Positions 8,318-15,698 of a DNA stretch of 64,000 bases are shown here, one piece after another. Every line of letters starts with the position of its first letter. The first letter of the stretch is position 1. Source of the stretch: Streptomyces sp. TSRI0107 (GTDB lineage: Bacteria; Actinomycetota; Actinomycetes; Streptomycetales; Streptomycetaceae); NCBI RefSeq assembly GCF_001905845.1, contig NZ_LIVZ01000005.1:372001-436000 (forward strand), read 5' to 3'. Below the pieces are notes generated by a model, which ran no database searches, was not told where the DNA came from, and saw only the letters and a list, made by a program, of their open reading frames with translations. The translations under genes were made by a program, and so were the position numbers.

Positions 8318-9768
8318 CCGGGCGTGCCCTGGGCCTCGGCCGGCGTCGGCACGGCCGCCGCGGACTCCGTCCCCGCGGCGGCCGTTTCCTTCGTACGGCC
8401 GGTCAGCAGCAGATACGCCAGTCCGCCCACCGCAGCCGACAGCAGGAAGCTGCAGTCCACCCCGCCCGTCAGCGCGAGCAGCGGTCCCTCGTACGACGGG
8501 AGAGCGACCGCGAGGACGCCGACGGCCGCGCCCAGTGCCCACGACACGGTGGCCGGGACGTTCCAGCCCGCCGTGTACCAGTAAGCCCCGCCCCGGGCGC
8601 GGCGGTTGTAGACCTGGAGGGCGTCCGGGTCGTACACCCCGCCGCAGCGGACGAAGCCGATGAGGGTGATGACGGCCCAGGGCGTGCCGATCGCGGTCAG
8701 CAGCAGGACGAACGACGTCATCGCCGTCTGCGCCTCGATGGCGAAGTGACCGGCGAACACGCAGGCCGTCGCCACGACGGCGACCGCGCAGGTGGCGCGG
8801 GCCCGCGACAGGCGGGGCAGGATGGCGTCCAGGTCGAGGCCCATCGAGTAGAGCATCAGGCCCGCGTTGCCGACCGACCCGGCCGAGGCGGCGAGCAGCA
8901 GCGGCAGCAGGTACCAGGCGGGGGCGGCCTCGGCGAGCGGGCCCGCGTAGTCCAGTGCGGCGCGGGCGGCGTACGAGGTGAAGGTGCCGAAGAGCTGGGG
9001 GAGCAGGAGCCCGAGCAGCAGGCCGAGCCAGGTGGCGCGCAGCACCGTGCGCGAGGAGTGGCGGGCGGGGGAGATGTACCGGGTGTAGTCGCCGAGCAGG
9101 GTGATGAAGGCGACCGGACCGGACAGGCCCGCGGCCACCGCCGCCAGCAGCCAGGTCGGCCAGAACCCGCCCAGCAGATAGCCGCCGGCCTCGGGGAGCG
9201 CGCCCGTGGTGAAGTCCGGGGCGTAGGCGATCACGCCGAGGACGAGCAGGACCGTCATGCCGATCGCGAGGAGACGGGACATCGTCAGCAGCACCCGGTA
9301 GCCGTAGACGGCGCCCGCGACGGTCGCCGCGGCCAGCAGCCCGTAGACCAGGACGTACGCGGTCTCGTTCGCGGGCAGGCCGAACATCCGGTGCAGCACG
9401 CCGACGGTCACGTCGCCGCCGATCCACACCGTCAGCGCGGTGTAGCCGAGGGCCAGCAGCAGGCCGACGACCGAACCGACCAGCCGGCCGCGCACCCCGA
9501 ACTGGGCGCCGGAGGAGGTGGAGAGGTTGGTGGCGGTGCGCAGGGAGATCAGCGCCAGCGGGGCGGTGAAGGCGATGCCGACCAGGGTGCCGGCCACGAT
9601 CGCGCCGACCGACGCCCACCAGCCGAGCCCGAACGACGGCGGCAGCCAGCCGAAGACGATCACCCCCAGGCAGAGGTTGGAGCCGAGCAGGATCGTCACC
9701 AGGTCCCGGGGCGTGCTGGTGCGTTCGTCCTCGGGGATGGTGTCGACTCCGCGCTGTTCCATCGGCAT
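8305..9768 (-). CDS. NCS1-family permease (purine/cytosine/allantoin type)
   Basis: An integral membrane symporter of about 12 helices and 487 residues. I choose the ATG at 9768 (MPMEQRGVDTIPEDERTS) because AGGAG stands 7 nt upstream on the minus strand. The ORF is open 15 codons further. The N-terminal cytoplasmic stretch leads into TPRDLVTILLGSNLCLGVIVFGWLPPSFGLGWW, the typical NCS1 first helices, followed by the SSGAQFGVRGR region. Later segments include LGDYTRYISP and GLDLDAILPRLSRARATCAVA. NCS1 members import nucleobases, hydantoins, allantoin or related ureides. Its gene is divergent from the urease-like operon and shares the palindromes between them, so its cargo is probably a nitrogen compound processed by that operon. 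Confidence 0.85.
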   Translation of the reverse strand: MPMEQRGVDTIPEDERTSTPRDLVTILLGSNLCLGVIVFGWLPPSFGLGWWASVGAIVAGTLVGIAFTAPLALISLRTATNLSTSSGAQFGVRGRLVGSVVGLLLALGYTALTVWIGGDVTVGVLHRMFGLPANETAYVLVYGLLAAATVAGAVYGYRVLLTMSRLLAIGMTVLLVLGVIAYAPDFTTGALPEAGGYLLGGFWPTWLLAAVAAGLSGPVAFITLLGDYTRYISPARHSSRTVLRATWLGLLLGLLLPQLFGTFTSYAARAALDYAGPLAEAAPAWYLLPLLLAASAGSVGNAGLMLYSMGLDLDAILPRLSRARATCAVAVVATACVFAGHFAIEAQTAMTSFVLLLTAIGTPWAVITLIGFVRCGGVYDPDALQVYNRRARGGAYWYTAGWNVPATVSWALGAAVGVLAVALPSYEGPLLALTGGVDCSFLLSAAVGGLAYLLLTGRTKETAAAGTESAAAVPTPAEAQGTPGGMS

Positions 9769-9798
9769 GGCTGGTCTCCTTTGACGCCGCCAGACAAT

Positions 9799-9813
9799 TT
9801 GAGTGGCGCTCAA
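9799..9813. promoter_or_regulatory. operator-like palindrome, copy 1
   Basis: TTGAG-TGGCG-CTCAA is a perfect 5-bp inverted repeat 30 bp upstream of the permease start. Its core GAGTGNNGCTC recurs at copy 2 in front of ureAB. The spacing and the shared core suggest one regulator controlling both divergent units. Confidence 0.55.
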
Positions 9814-9866
9814 TGTGATGTGTCTGTGGCTGGCCTGTCAATGTTCCGGTTGCGTGAATCCGAGGT

Positions 9867-9883
9867 TTAGAGTGATGCTCTAA
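9867..9883. promoter_or_regulatory. operator-like palindrome, copy 2
   Basis: TTAGAG-TGATG-CTCTAA is a perfect 6-bp inverted repeat 30 bp before the ureAB start, with the same GAGTGNNGCTC core as copy 1. The obvious candidate binder is the TetR-family protein at the end of the operon (13406-14014). That assignment is inference. Confidence 0.55.
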
Positions 9884-9913
9884 CCCAGGGGAAGGCAAGG
9901 AGGTGCCCGCGTC

Positions 9914-10618
9914 ATGAGACTGACCCCGACGGAACGTGACCGGCTGCTGCTCTTCGGAGCCGCCGAGCTGGCCCGCGCCCGCCGCGCCCGCGGCCTTCGG
10001 CTGAACGTGCCGGAGGCCACCGCGCTGATCGCGGACACCGTCTGCGAGGCGGCCCGCGACGGAAAGCGGCTCGCCGAGGCCATCGAGGCGGCCCGGTCCG
10101 TGCTCGGCCCGGACGATGTGCTGCCCGGCGTCGCGGACGTGGTCACCGAGGTGCACGTCGAGGCCGTCTTCGACGACGGGTCCCGGCTCGCCGTCGTCTC
10201 CGACCCCATCGGCGGCGGACTGGGCGAACAGGCGCCGGGCGCGCTGCTGCCGGGGCCGGAGCACGCCGACCCCGAGGCCGTGGTGCGGCTGACGGTCACC
10301 AACACCGCCACCGTGCCGGTCTCCGTCACCTCGCACTTCCACTTCTTCGAGGCCAACCCCCGCCTGGACTTCGCACGCGAGCGGGCCTACGGCATGCGGC
10401 TCGCCGTCCCCGCCGGGTCGTCGGTGCGCTTCGGCCCGGGCGAGAGCGCCGAGGTGGGCCTCGTGCCGATCGGCGGCGACCGGATCGCGATCGGCTTCGC
10501 CGGTCTGGTCGACGGCGCGCTGGACGCGCCCGGCGCCCGCGAGGAGGCGCTGCGCCGCGCCGCCGCCTGCGGCTACCTCGGCGTACCGGAAACCACTGAG
10601 CAGGAGGTCGAGCGATGA
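9914..10618 (+). CDS. ureAB: urease gamma/beta fusion subunit
   Basis: One 234-residue chain carries both small urease subunits, as in some Streptomyces and in Helicobacter UreA. Residues 1-100 match gamma (MRLTPTERDRLLLFGAAELARARR, LNVPEATALI, EAARDGKRLAEAI, PGVADVV and VEAVFDDGSRL). After a linker of about 30 residues, beta follows (VTNTATVPVSVTSHFHFFEANPRLDFARERAYGMRLAVPAGSSVRFGPGESAEVGLVPIGG). The SHFHFFEANP segment is the conserved beta signature. The ATG has a strong AAGGAGGTG ribosome site. The gene overlaps ureC by 4 bp (ATGA), so translation is probably coupled. No ureE, F, G or D gene is in the window. Confidence 0.9.
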   Translation: MRLTPTERDRLLLFGAAELARARRARGLRLNVPEATALIADTVCEAARDGKRLAEAIEAARSVLGPDDVLPGVADVVTEVHVEAVFDDGSRLAVVSDPIGGGLGEQAPGALLPGPEHADPEAVVRLTVTNTATVPVSVTSHFHFFEANPRLDFARERAYGMRLAVPAGSSVRFGPGESAEVGLVPIGGDRIAIGFAGLVDGALDAPGAREEALRRAAACGYLGVPETTEQEVER

Positions 10619-12327
10619 GCCGCCCCGGAGGCCACCCCGCCGAAGCCCGGCGCCTCACCCCGTACGAGTACGCCGCCACCCACGGCCCGCGCGCCGGCGA
10701 CCGGATCCGGCTGGGCGACTCCGGGCTGACCGTCCGGGTCGAGTCCGACTCGCAGCGCTACGGCGACGAGTTCCTGGCCGGATTCGGCAAGACCGCCCGC
10801 GACGGACTGCACCTGAAGGCCGCCGCCGTCCGCGAGACCTGTGACGTCGTCATCAGCAACGTCGTCGTGATCGACGCGGTGCAGGGCATCCGGAAGGTGT
10901 CCATCGGCATCCGGGAGGGCCGGATCCACGCGATCGGCCGGGCCGGGAACCCCGACACCCTCGACGGGGTCGACGTCGTCGTCGGCACCGGCACCTCGAT
11001 CGTCTCCGGCGAGGGTCTGATCGCCACCGCCGGGGCCGTCGACACACACGTCCACCTGCTGTCGCCGCGCATCATGGAGGCCTCGCTCGCCTCCGGCGTC
11101 ACCACGATCATCGGGCAGGAGTTCGGCCCGGTGTGGGGTGTCGGCGTCAACTCGCCCTGGGCGCTCCGGCACGCGTTCAACGCGTTCGACGCCTGGCCCG
11201 TCAACATCGGCTTCCTCGGCCGCGGTTCGTCCTCCCACGACGCGCCGCTGATCGAGGCGCTGGCCGAGGGCGGCGCCTCCGGCTTCAAGGTGCACGAGGA
11301 CATGGGCGCCCACACCCGGGCCCTGGACACCGCGCTGCGCGTCGCCGAGGAGCACGACGTGCAGGTCGCCCTGCACAGCGACGGGCTGAACGAGTGCCTG
11401 TCCGTCGAGGACACCCTGCGCGTCCTCGAAGGCCGCACCATCCACGCCTTCCACATCGAGGGCTGCGGCGGCGGACACGTGCCCAACGTGCTGAAGATGG
11501 CGGGCGTGCCGAACGTCATCGGCTCCTCCACCAACCCCACGCTGCCCTTCGGCCGGGACGCGGTCGCCGAGCACTACGGCATGATCGTCTCCGTCCACGA
11601 CCTCAAGCCCGACCTGCCCGGCGACGCCGCCATGGCCCGCGACCGCATCCGCGCCGGGACCATGGGCGCCGAGGACGTACTGCACGACCTGGGCGCGATC
11701 GGTATCACCTCGTCCGACGCGCAGGGCATGGGCCGTGCCGGCGAGACGGTCCGCCGTACGTTCGCCATGGCCGGGAAGATGAAGGCCGAACTCGGCGACC
11801 CCGGCGTCGGCCACGACAACGAGCGCGTCCTGCGCTACATGGCCAAGCTGACCATCAACCCCGCCATCGCGCACGGCCTCGCCCACGAGGTCGGCTCGAT
11901 CGAGGCCGGCAAGCTCGCCGACATCGTGCTGTGGCGGCCGGAGTACTTCGGCGCCAAGCCGCAGCTCGTCCTCAAGGCGGGCTTCCCGGCCTACGGCGTG
12001 GTCGGCGACCCCAACGCGGCCACCGACACCTGCGAACCCCTCGTGCTGGGCCCACAGTTCGGCGCGTTCGGGGCCACGCCCGCCGACATCTCGGTCGCCT
12101 TCGTCGCCCAGGCCGCCGTCGACCAGGGCCACGACACCATGCCGACCCGCCGCCGCCGGGTCGCCGTGCGCGGCACGCGCGGCATCGGACCGGCCGACCT
12201 GCGGCTGAACTCCCGCACCGGCCAGGTCGACGTCGACCAGCGCACCGGACTCGTCACCCTCGACGGGGAACCGCTGCGCTCGGACCCCGCCGGCTCCGTC
12301 TCCCTCAACCGCCTCTACTTCCTCTAG
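10615..12327 (+). CDS. ureC: urease alpha subunit, divergent type
   Basis: The catalytic amidohydrolase subunit, 570 residues. All nickel ligands expected from Klebsiella urease are present: His145 and His147 (DTHVH), the carbamylated Lys225 (GFKVHEDMG), His254 (ALHSDGLNE), His280 (AFHIEGCGGGH) and Asp368 (TSSDAQGMGR). Two regions differ from canonical UreC. The flap, normally VCHHLD, reads SVHDLK, so the flap Cys is Val327 while the catalytic His328 is kept. The GGGTGPAAGTHATT-type segment is replaced by IIGQEFGPVWGVGVNS (about 165-180). The protein could be a slow urease or act on another urea-type compound. Nickel insertion would require accessory proteins encoded elsewhere. Confidence 0.88.
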   Translation: MSRPGGHPAEARRLTPYEYAATHGPRAGDRIRLGDSGLTVRVESDSQRYGDEFLAGFGKTARDGLHLKAAAVRETCDVVISNVVVIDAVQGIRKVSIGIREGRIHAIGRAGNPDTLDGVDVVVGTGTSIVSGEGLIATAGAVDTHVHLLSPRIMEASLASGVTTIIGQEFGPVWGVGVNSPWALRHAFNAFDAWPVNIGFLGRGSSSHDAPLIEALAEGGASGFKVHEDMGAHTRALDTALRVAEEHDVQVALHSDGLNECLSVEDTLRVLEGRTIHAFHIEGCGGGHVPNVLKMAGVPNVIGSSTNPTLPFGRDAVAEHYGMIVSVHDLKPDLPGDAAMARDRIRAGTMGAEDVLHDLGAIGITSSDAQGMGRAGETVRRTFAMAGKMKAELGDPGVGHDNERVLRYMAKLTINPAIAHGLAHEVGSIEAGKLADIVLWRPEYFGAKPQLVLKAGFPAYGVVGDPNAATDTCEPLVLGPQFGAFGATPADISVAFVAQAAVDQGHDTMPTRRRRVAVRGTRGIGPADLRLNSRTGQVDVDQRTGLVTLDGEPLRSDPAGSVSLNRLYFL

Positions 12328-12374
12328 TACATCCAGCTCCTCCACCAGCTCCTCTAGCTCCCTAGGACCTCCCC

Positions 12375-13394
12375 ATGACCTACCGCATGCCCCCCGAGTG
12401 GGCCCCGCACGAGCGCACCTGGATGGCCTGGCCCGGACCCAACCCGACCTTCACCAACGACGAGGAGCTGGCCGAGGCCCGCGCCGCCTGGGCGTCCGTG
12501 GCCCGCGCGGTGCGCCGCTTCGAGCCGGTGACGGTGGTGCACGGCCCCGGCCAGGGCGAGGCCGCGCGCGAGCTGCTCGGCCCGGACGTCGACCTGGTGG
12601 AGCGCGAGCTCGACGACGCGTGGATGCGGGACATCGGCCCGACCTTCGTCACCGACGAGCAGGGCCGGCTCGCCGCCGTGGACTGGGTGTTCAACGGCTG
12701 GGGCGCCCAGGACTGGGCCCGCTGGGAGCACGACTCCAAGATCGCCCGCCATGTCGCGGACCTGGCCGGGGCACCCGTGCTGAGCAGCACCCTCGTCAAC
12801 GAGGGCGGCGCGATCCACGTCGACGGCGAGGGCACGGTCCTGCTGACCGACACCGTCCAGCTAGGCGCCGGCCGCAACCCCGGCTGGACCCGCGAGCAGG
12901 TCGAGGCGGAGATCCACGCCAAGCTCGGCACCAGCAAGGCGATCTGGCTCCCGCACGGCCTGGCCGGCGACTACGGCATGTACGGCACGCAGGGCCACGT
13001 CGACATCGTCGCGGCCTTCGCGCGGCCGGGCACCGTGCTCGTGCACAGCCAGCAGGACCCGGCCCACCCGGACCACGTCCGCTCGCAGACGTACCTGGAG
13101 ATCCTGCGCGGCGCGACCGACGCGCAGGGCCGGCCCCTGGAGGTCGTGGAGGTCCCCGCCCCCACCGTCCTGAAGGACGAGGAGGGCGACTGGGTCGACT
13201 ACTCCTACATCAACCACTACCTGTGCAACGGCGGCGTCGTGCTCTGCGCCTTCGACGACCCGAACGACGAGGTCGCGGCGGGCATCTTCCGCCGGCTGTT
13301 CCCCGAGCGGGAGGTGACGCCGGTGGACGCACGTACGATCTTCGCGGGTGGCGGAGGCATCCACTGCATCACCCAGCAGCAGCCGAAGATCTAG
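12375..13394 (+). CDS. aguA: agmatine deiminase
   Basis: A member of the peptidyl-arginine-deiminase-like fold (339 residues) that hydrolyses agmatine to N-carbamoylputrescine and ammonia. The N-terminal MPPEWAPHERTWMAWP, the DDAWMRDIGPTFV block, LVNEGGAIHVDGEGT, GMYGTQGHVDIVAAF and the C-terminal nucleophilic cysteine in GGGGIHCITQQQP are all family hallmarks. It begins 47 bp after ureC and ends 11 bp before the TetR gene, so all four genes look co-transcribed. The usual partner AguB (N-carbamoylputrescine amidohydrolase) is absent from the window. The neighbour that could act on a carbamoyl group is the urease-like enzyme. Confidence 0.93.
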   Translation: MTYRMPPEWAPHERTWMAWPGPNPTFTNDEELAEARAAWASVARAVRRFEPVTVVHGPGQGEAARELLGPDVDLVERELDDAWMRDIGPTFVTDEQGRLAAVDWVFNGWGAQDWARWEHDSKIARHVADLAGAPVLSSTLVNEGGAIHVDGEGTVLLTDTVQLGAGRNPGWTREQVEAEIHAKLGTSKAIWLPHGLAGDYGMYGTQGHVDIVAAFARPGTVLVHSQQDPAHPDHVRSQTYLEILRGATDAQGRPLEVVEVPAPTVLKDEEGDWVDYSYINHYLCNGGVVLCAFDDPNDEVAAGIFRRLFPEREVTPVDARTIFAGGGGIHCITQQQPKI

Positions 13395-13405
13395 AGGAGT
13401 CAGGG

Positions 13406-14014
13406 ATGGCCGGTGCGCCTCGGGCACGGAAGAACGCACCGCCGCGCGAGGACGTTCTCGCCGCCGCCATGGAGATGATCGCCGAGCGCGGCCTGGAGAA
13501 GCTGACCATGGCCGCGCTCGGCCGTGAGGTCGGCATGAGCAGCGGCCACCTCCTCTACTACTTCCGCACCAAGGACGAGCTGCTGCTGCAGGCCCTGGAG
13601 TGGAGCGAGGGCCGCCTCGGCGCCGAGCGCCGCCGCCGGCTGGCGCGCCCGGCACCGGCCCGCGAACGCCTCGACGCCTACGTCGACCTGTACGTCCCCG
13701 ACGGCCACCGCGACCCGCACTGGACGCTCTGGCTGGAGGTCTGGAACCGCTCGCAGAACGCCGACGACGACGCCCGCGAGCGGCAGGCCGCCATCGAGGG
13801 CGCCTGGCACCGCGACCTCGTCGCCCTGCTCGCCGAGGGCGTCTCCCGCGGCGAGTTCCGGCCCGTCGACCCCGACCGCTTCGCCGCCCGGCTGCGCGCC
13901 CTGCTCGACGGCTTCTCCATCCATGTCGCCATCGGCCTGCGCGGCACGGACCGGGAGCAGATTCTCGGCCACGTACGGGAGTTCCTGGAGCAGGGCCTGC
14001 TCGCGGACACCTGA
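13406..14014 (+). CDS. TetR-family transcriptional regulator
   Basis: A 202-residue one-component regulator. The N-terminal helix-turn-helix is clear: REDVLAAAMEMIAERGLEKLTMAALGREVGMSSGHLLYYFRTKDELLLQALEW (about residues 13-65), followed by an all-helical ligand domain of TetR_C type. The ATG at 13406 has a GAGGAG ribosome site 7-8 nt upstream. It ends the ureAB-ureC-aguA operon and is the best candidate to bind the two GAGTGNNGCTC palindromes in front of that operon and the permease, possibly responding to a polyamine or urea derivative. The ligand is unknown. Confidence 0.9.
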   Translation: MAGAPRARKNAPPREDVLAAAMEMIAERGLEKLTMAALGREVGMSSGHLLYYFRTKDELLLQALEWSEGRLGAERRRRLARPAPARERLDAYVDLYVPDGHRDPHWTLWLEVWNRSQNADDDARERQAAIEGAWHRDLVALLAEGVSRGEFRPVDPDRFAARLRALLDGFSIHVAIGLRGTDREQILGHVREFLEQGLLADT

Positions 14015-14130
14015 ACACCTGTCCGGGTTGTACGCAATCCGACCGATTGACCCCGACAGTGGTGATGCGCTTCGCTTCTCGAAGCCCTCGGCGCGGGGCC
14101 GGGGGAGAAGCGTCACACAGGGGGAATCTC

Positions 14131-15393
14131 GTGCTCAGAAGCATGCGGGGGACGTCCGTCGCGGTGCTCGCGGGGGCGATGGTCGCGCTCTCGGCGACCT
14201 CGGCGGGCGCGGCACCGGAACCGCGGACCGAGCGGGTCACCGTGTCGGCGGCCGGGGAGCAACTGGACGGCGGGTCGGACGGGCCGCGGCTGAGCGCCGA
14301 CGGACGCTACGCCGCCTTCGGTTCCTACGCCGCGAACGTGGTGCCCGGCGACGGCAACGGGCAGCCCGACGCGTTCGTGCGGGACCTGCGCCGGGGGACC
14401 GTCGAGCGGGTCAGCGTGGCATCGGACGGCACACCGGCGGACGAGGCCAGCCACTACGTCAGGATCAGCGGCGACGGCCGGTACGTGGCCTACCGGTCCC
14501 GGGCGACGAACCTGGTCGCCTGGCCGCAGCCGCAGGCCTACTACAGCGACGTGTACGTCCACGACCGGCGCACCGGCGAGACCGAGCGGGTCAGTGTCGC
14601 CGCCGACGGCGGATCCGGCTGGGTGCGCGACAGCGTCGACATCTCCGGCGACGGCCGCGTGGTGGCCTTCACCGCCTCGGCGTCCAGGATCGAGGGCGGG
14701 GACGCGCCCAACCAGACCCGCGCCTACGTCCACGACCGCCGCACCGGCCAGACCCGCCACATCAGCGGCCACCTGCCGTCGGACTGGGACGTGCAGAACC
14801 TCCGTCTCAGCGCCGACGGCGAGCACCTGGCCTACGAGCAGCGCCACCCGCGCGGCGGCCGGGGCGAGTTGTGGCTGGCCGACCTGCGCACCGGCGAGCA
14901 GAAGCACCTGAACGTCGCCCCGGACGGCGCCCCGACCAACGGCGTGCCGGGAGGCCTGTCGATCTCCGCGGACGGCGGCCTCGTCGCGTACGGCTCCTTC
15001 GGCGAGAGCGTCGCCGGCGACGTCCCGCCGTACACCTGGGAGCTGTACCAGTACGACGCCCGGACCGGCGGCACCCGGTGGATCACCCACGAGGGCGCGG
15101 GCGAGCTGGGCGCGGGCACGCTCAGCGCGGACGGCCGCAAGCTGGCGTACCGGCAGGAGACGGCCCTGCCGGGCGGTGAGACGGCCGACAACGTGTACGT
15201 CCGCGATCTGCGCACCGGCCGGACCACGCTCGTCACCGAGTCCCTCGACGGGGGGCCGCTGACCGAGGGGTACAGCGCGCCGTCGGACTTCGCCCGCCAC
15301 GGCCGGCTGCTCGGCCTGTTCTCGACCTCCGGCCGGCTGGTGCCGGACGACACCAACGGGGAAGGGGACGGCTTCGTCCATCGTGTGCGGTGA
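14131..15393 (+). CDS. secreted TolB-like beta-propeller protein
   Basis: A 420-residue exported protein of repeated WD40-like/PD40 units. I take the GTG at 14131 (ribosome site GGGGGAA just upstream). It is followed by a Sec signal peptide (LRSMRGTSVAVLAGAMVALSATSAGAAPEP, cleavage near AGA-AP). At least six repeats of the pattern LSADGRYAAFGSYAANVVPGDGNGQPDAFVRDLRRGTVERVSVASDG can be followed, each with SADG or SGDG and a Y-V-(H/R)-D-x-R-(T/R)-G motif. The architecture gives a seven-bladed propeller typical of extracytoplasmic binding proteins. No enzymatic residues are evident and the function is unknown. Confidence 0.8.
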   Translation: MLRSMRGTSVAVLAGAMVALSATSAGAAPEPRTERVTVSAAGEQLDGGSDGPRLSADGRYAAFGSYAANVVPGDGNGQPDAFVRDLRRGTVERVSVASDGTPADEASHYVRISGDGRYVAYRSRATNLVAWPQPQAYYSDVYVHDRRTGETERVSVAADGGSGWVRDSVDISGDGRVVAFTASASRIEGGDAPNQTRAYVHDRRTGQTRHISGHLPSDWDVQNLRLSADGEHLAYEQRHPRGGRGELWLADLRTGEQKHLNVAPDGAPTNGVPGGLSISADGGLVAYGSFGESVAGDVPPYTWELYQYDARTGGTRWITHEGAGELGAGTLSADGRKLAYRQETALPGGETADNVYVRDLRTGRTTLVTESLDGGPLTEGYSAPSDFARHGRLLGLFSTSGRLVPDDTNGEGDGFVHRVR

Positions 15394-15459
15394 GTGATCT
15401 CGGGCTCGCATACTGAGACAGCCGTGAGCGCGGGGGCGGGGCTGTGCCAGACTGCCTCC

Positions 15460-15510
15460 GTGCTCTCGTTCGCCATGATTATTGGCAGCAGGCGCGCCGG
15501 TCCGCAGTGA
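15460..15510 (+). CDS. putative leader peptide with tandem Ile codons upstream of the citramalate synthase gene
   Basis: A 16-codon ORF starting GTG at 15460 (or an 11-codon one from ATG at 15475) reads MLSFAMIIGSRRAGPQ. It contains two adjacent ATT codons, which are rare in this GC-rich genome. The stop is followed 55 bp later by an attenuator-like hairpin and then the synthase gene. That arrangement fits ribosome-mediated attenuation sensing isoleucyl-tRNA. There is no obvious ribosome binding site, so translation is unproven. Confidence 0.4.
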   Translation: MLSFAMIIGSRRAGPQ

Positions 15511-15565
15511 CCGCCTCGTACGACCCGGTACGGGCGGACACCGTCGTCCTCGACCCGCGCGCAGA

Positions 15566-15590
15566 CCTCTCGCACCCGCGAGAGGTTTTT
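15566..15590 (+). terminator. attenuator-like intrinsic terminator in the citramalate synthase leader
   Basis: CCTCTCGC-ACCC-GCGAGAGG forms a perfect 8-bp stem followed at once by TTTTTCGTTTT. A T-run this good is unusual in Streptomyces. The hairpin lies about 100 bp before the synthase start and after the gene upstream has already ended, so it probably controls read-through into the synthase. I could not identify a clear competing antiterminator by eye. Confidence 0.65.
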
Positions 15591-15698
15591 CGTTTTCCTG
15601 GCCCACCCGCAGCCGGGAGAAGAGCGCGAGGATCATAGAAGGACGGTGGAGCCGGTCATTCCGGTAGACCGAGATCCCAAACAGGAGCCTTGACGACC

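Noticed and set aside
7058-10342. 1094-codon minus-strand ORF spanning ilvE, the permease and ureAB
   Set aside because: Shadow of real genes on both strands. The composition is repetitive Arg/Gly/Ala and no motif is visible.
15507-15638. Alternative small ORF through the attenuator hairpin upstream of the citramalate synthase gene
   Set aside because: It reads across a strong terminator, has no ribosome site and ends without relation to the synthase. The hairpin explains the sequence better.
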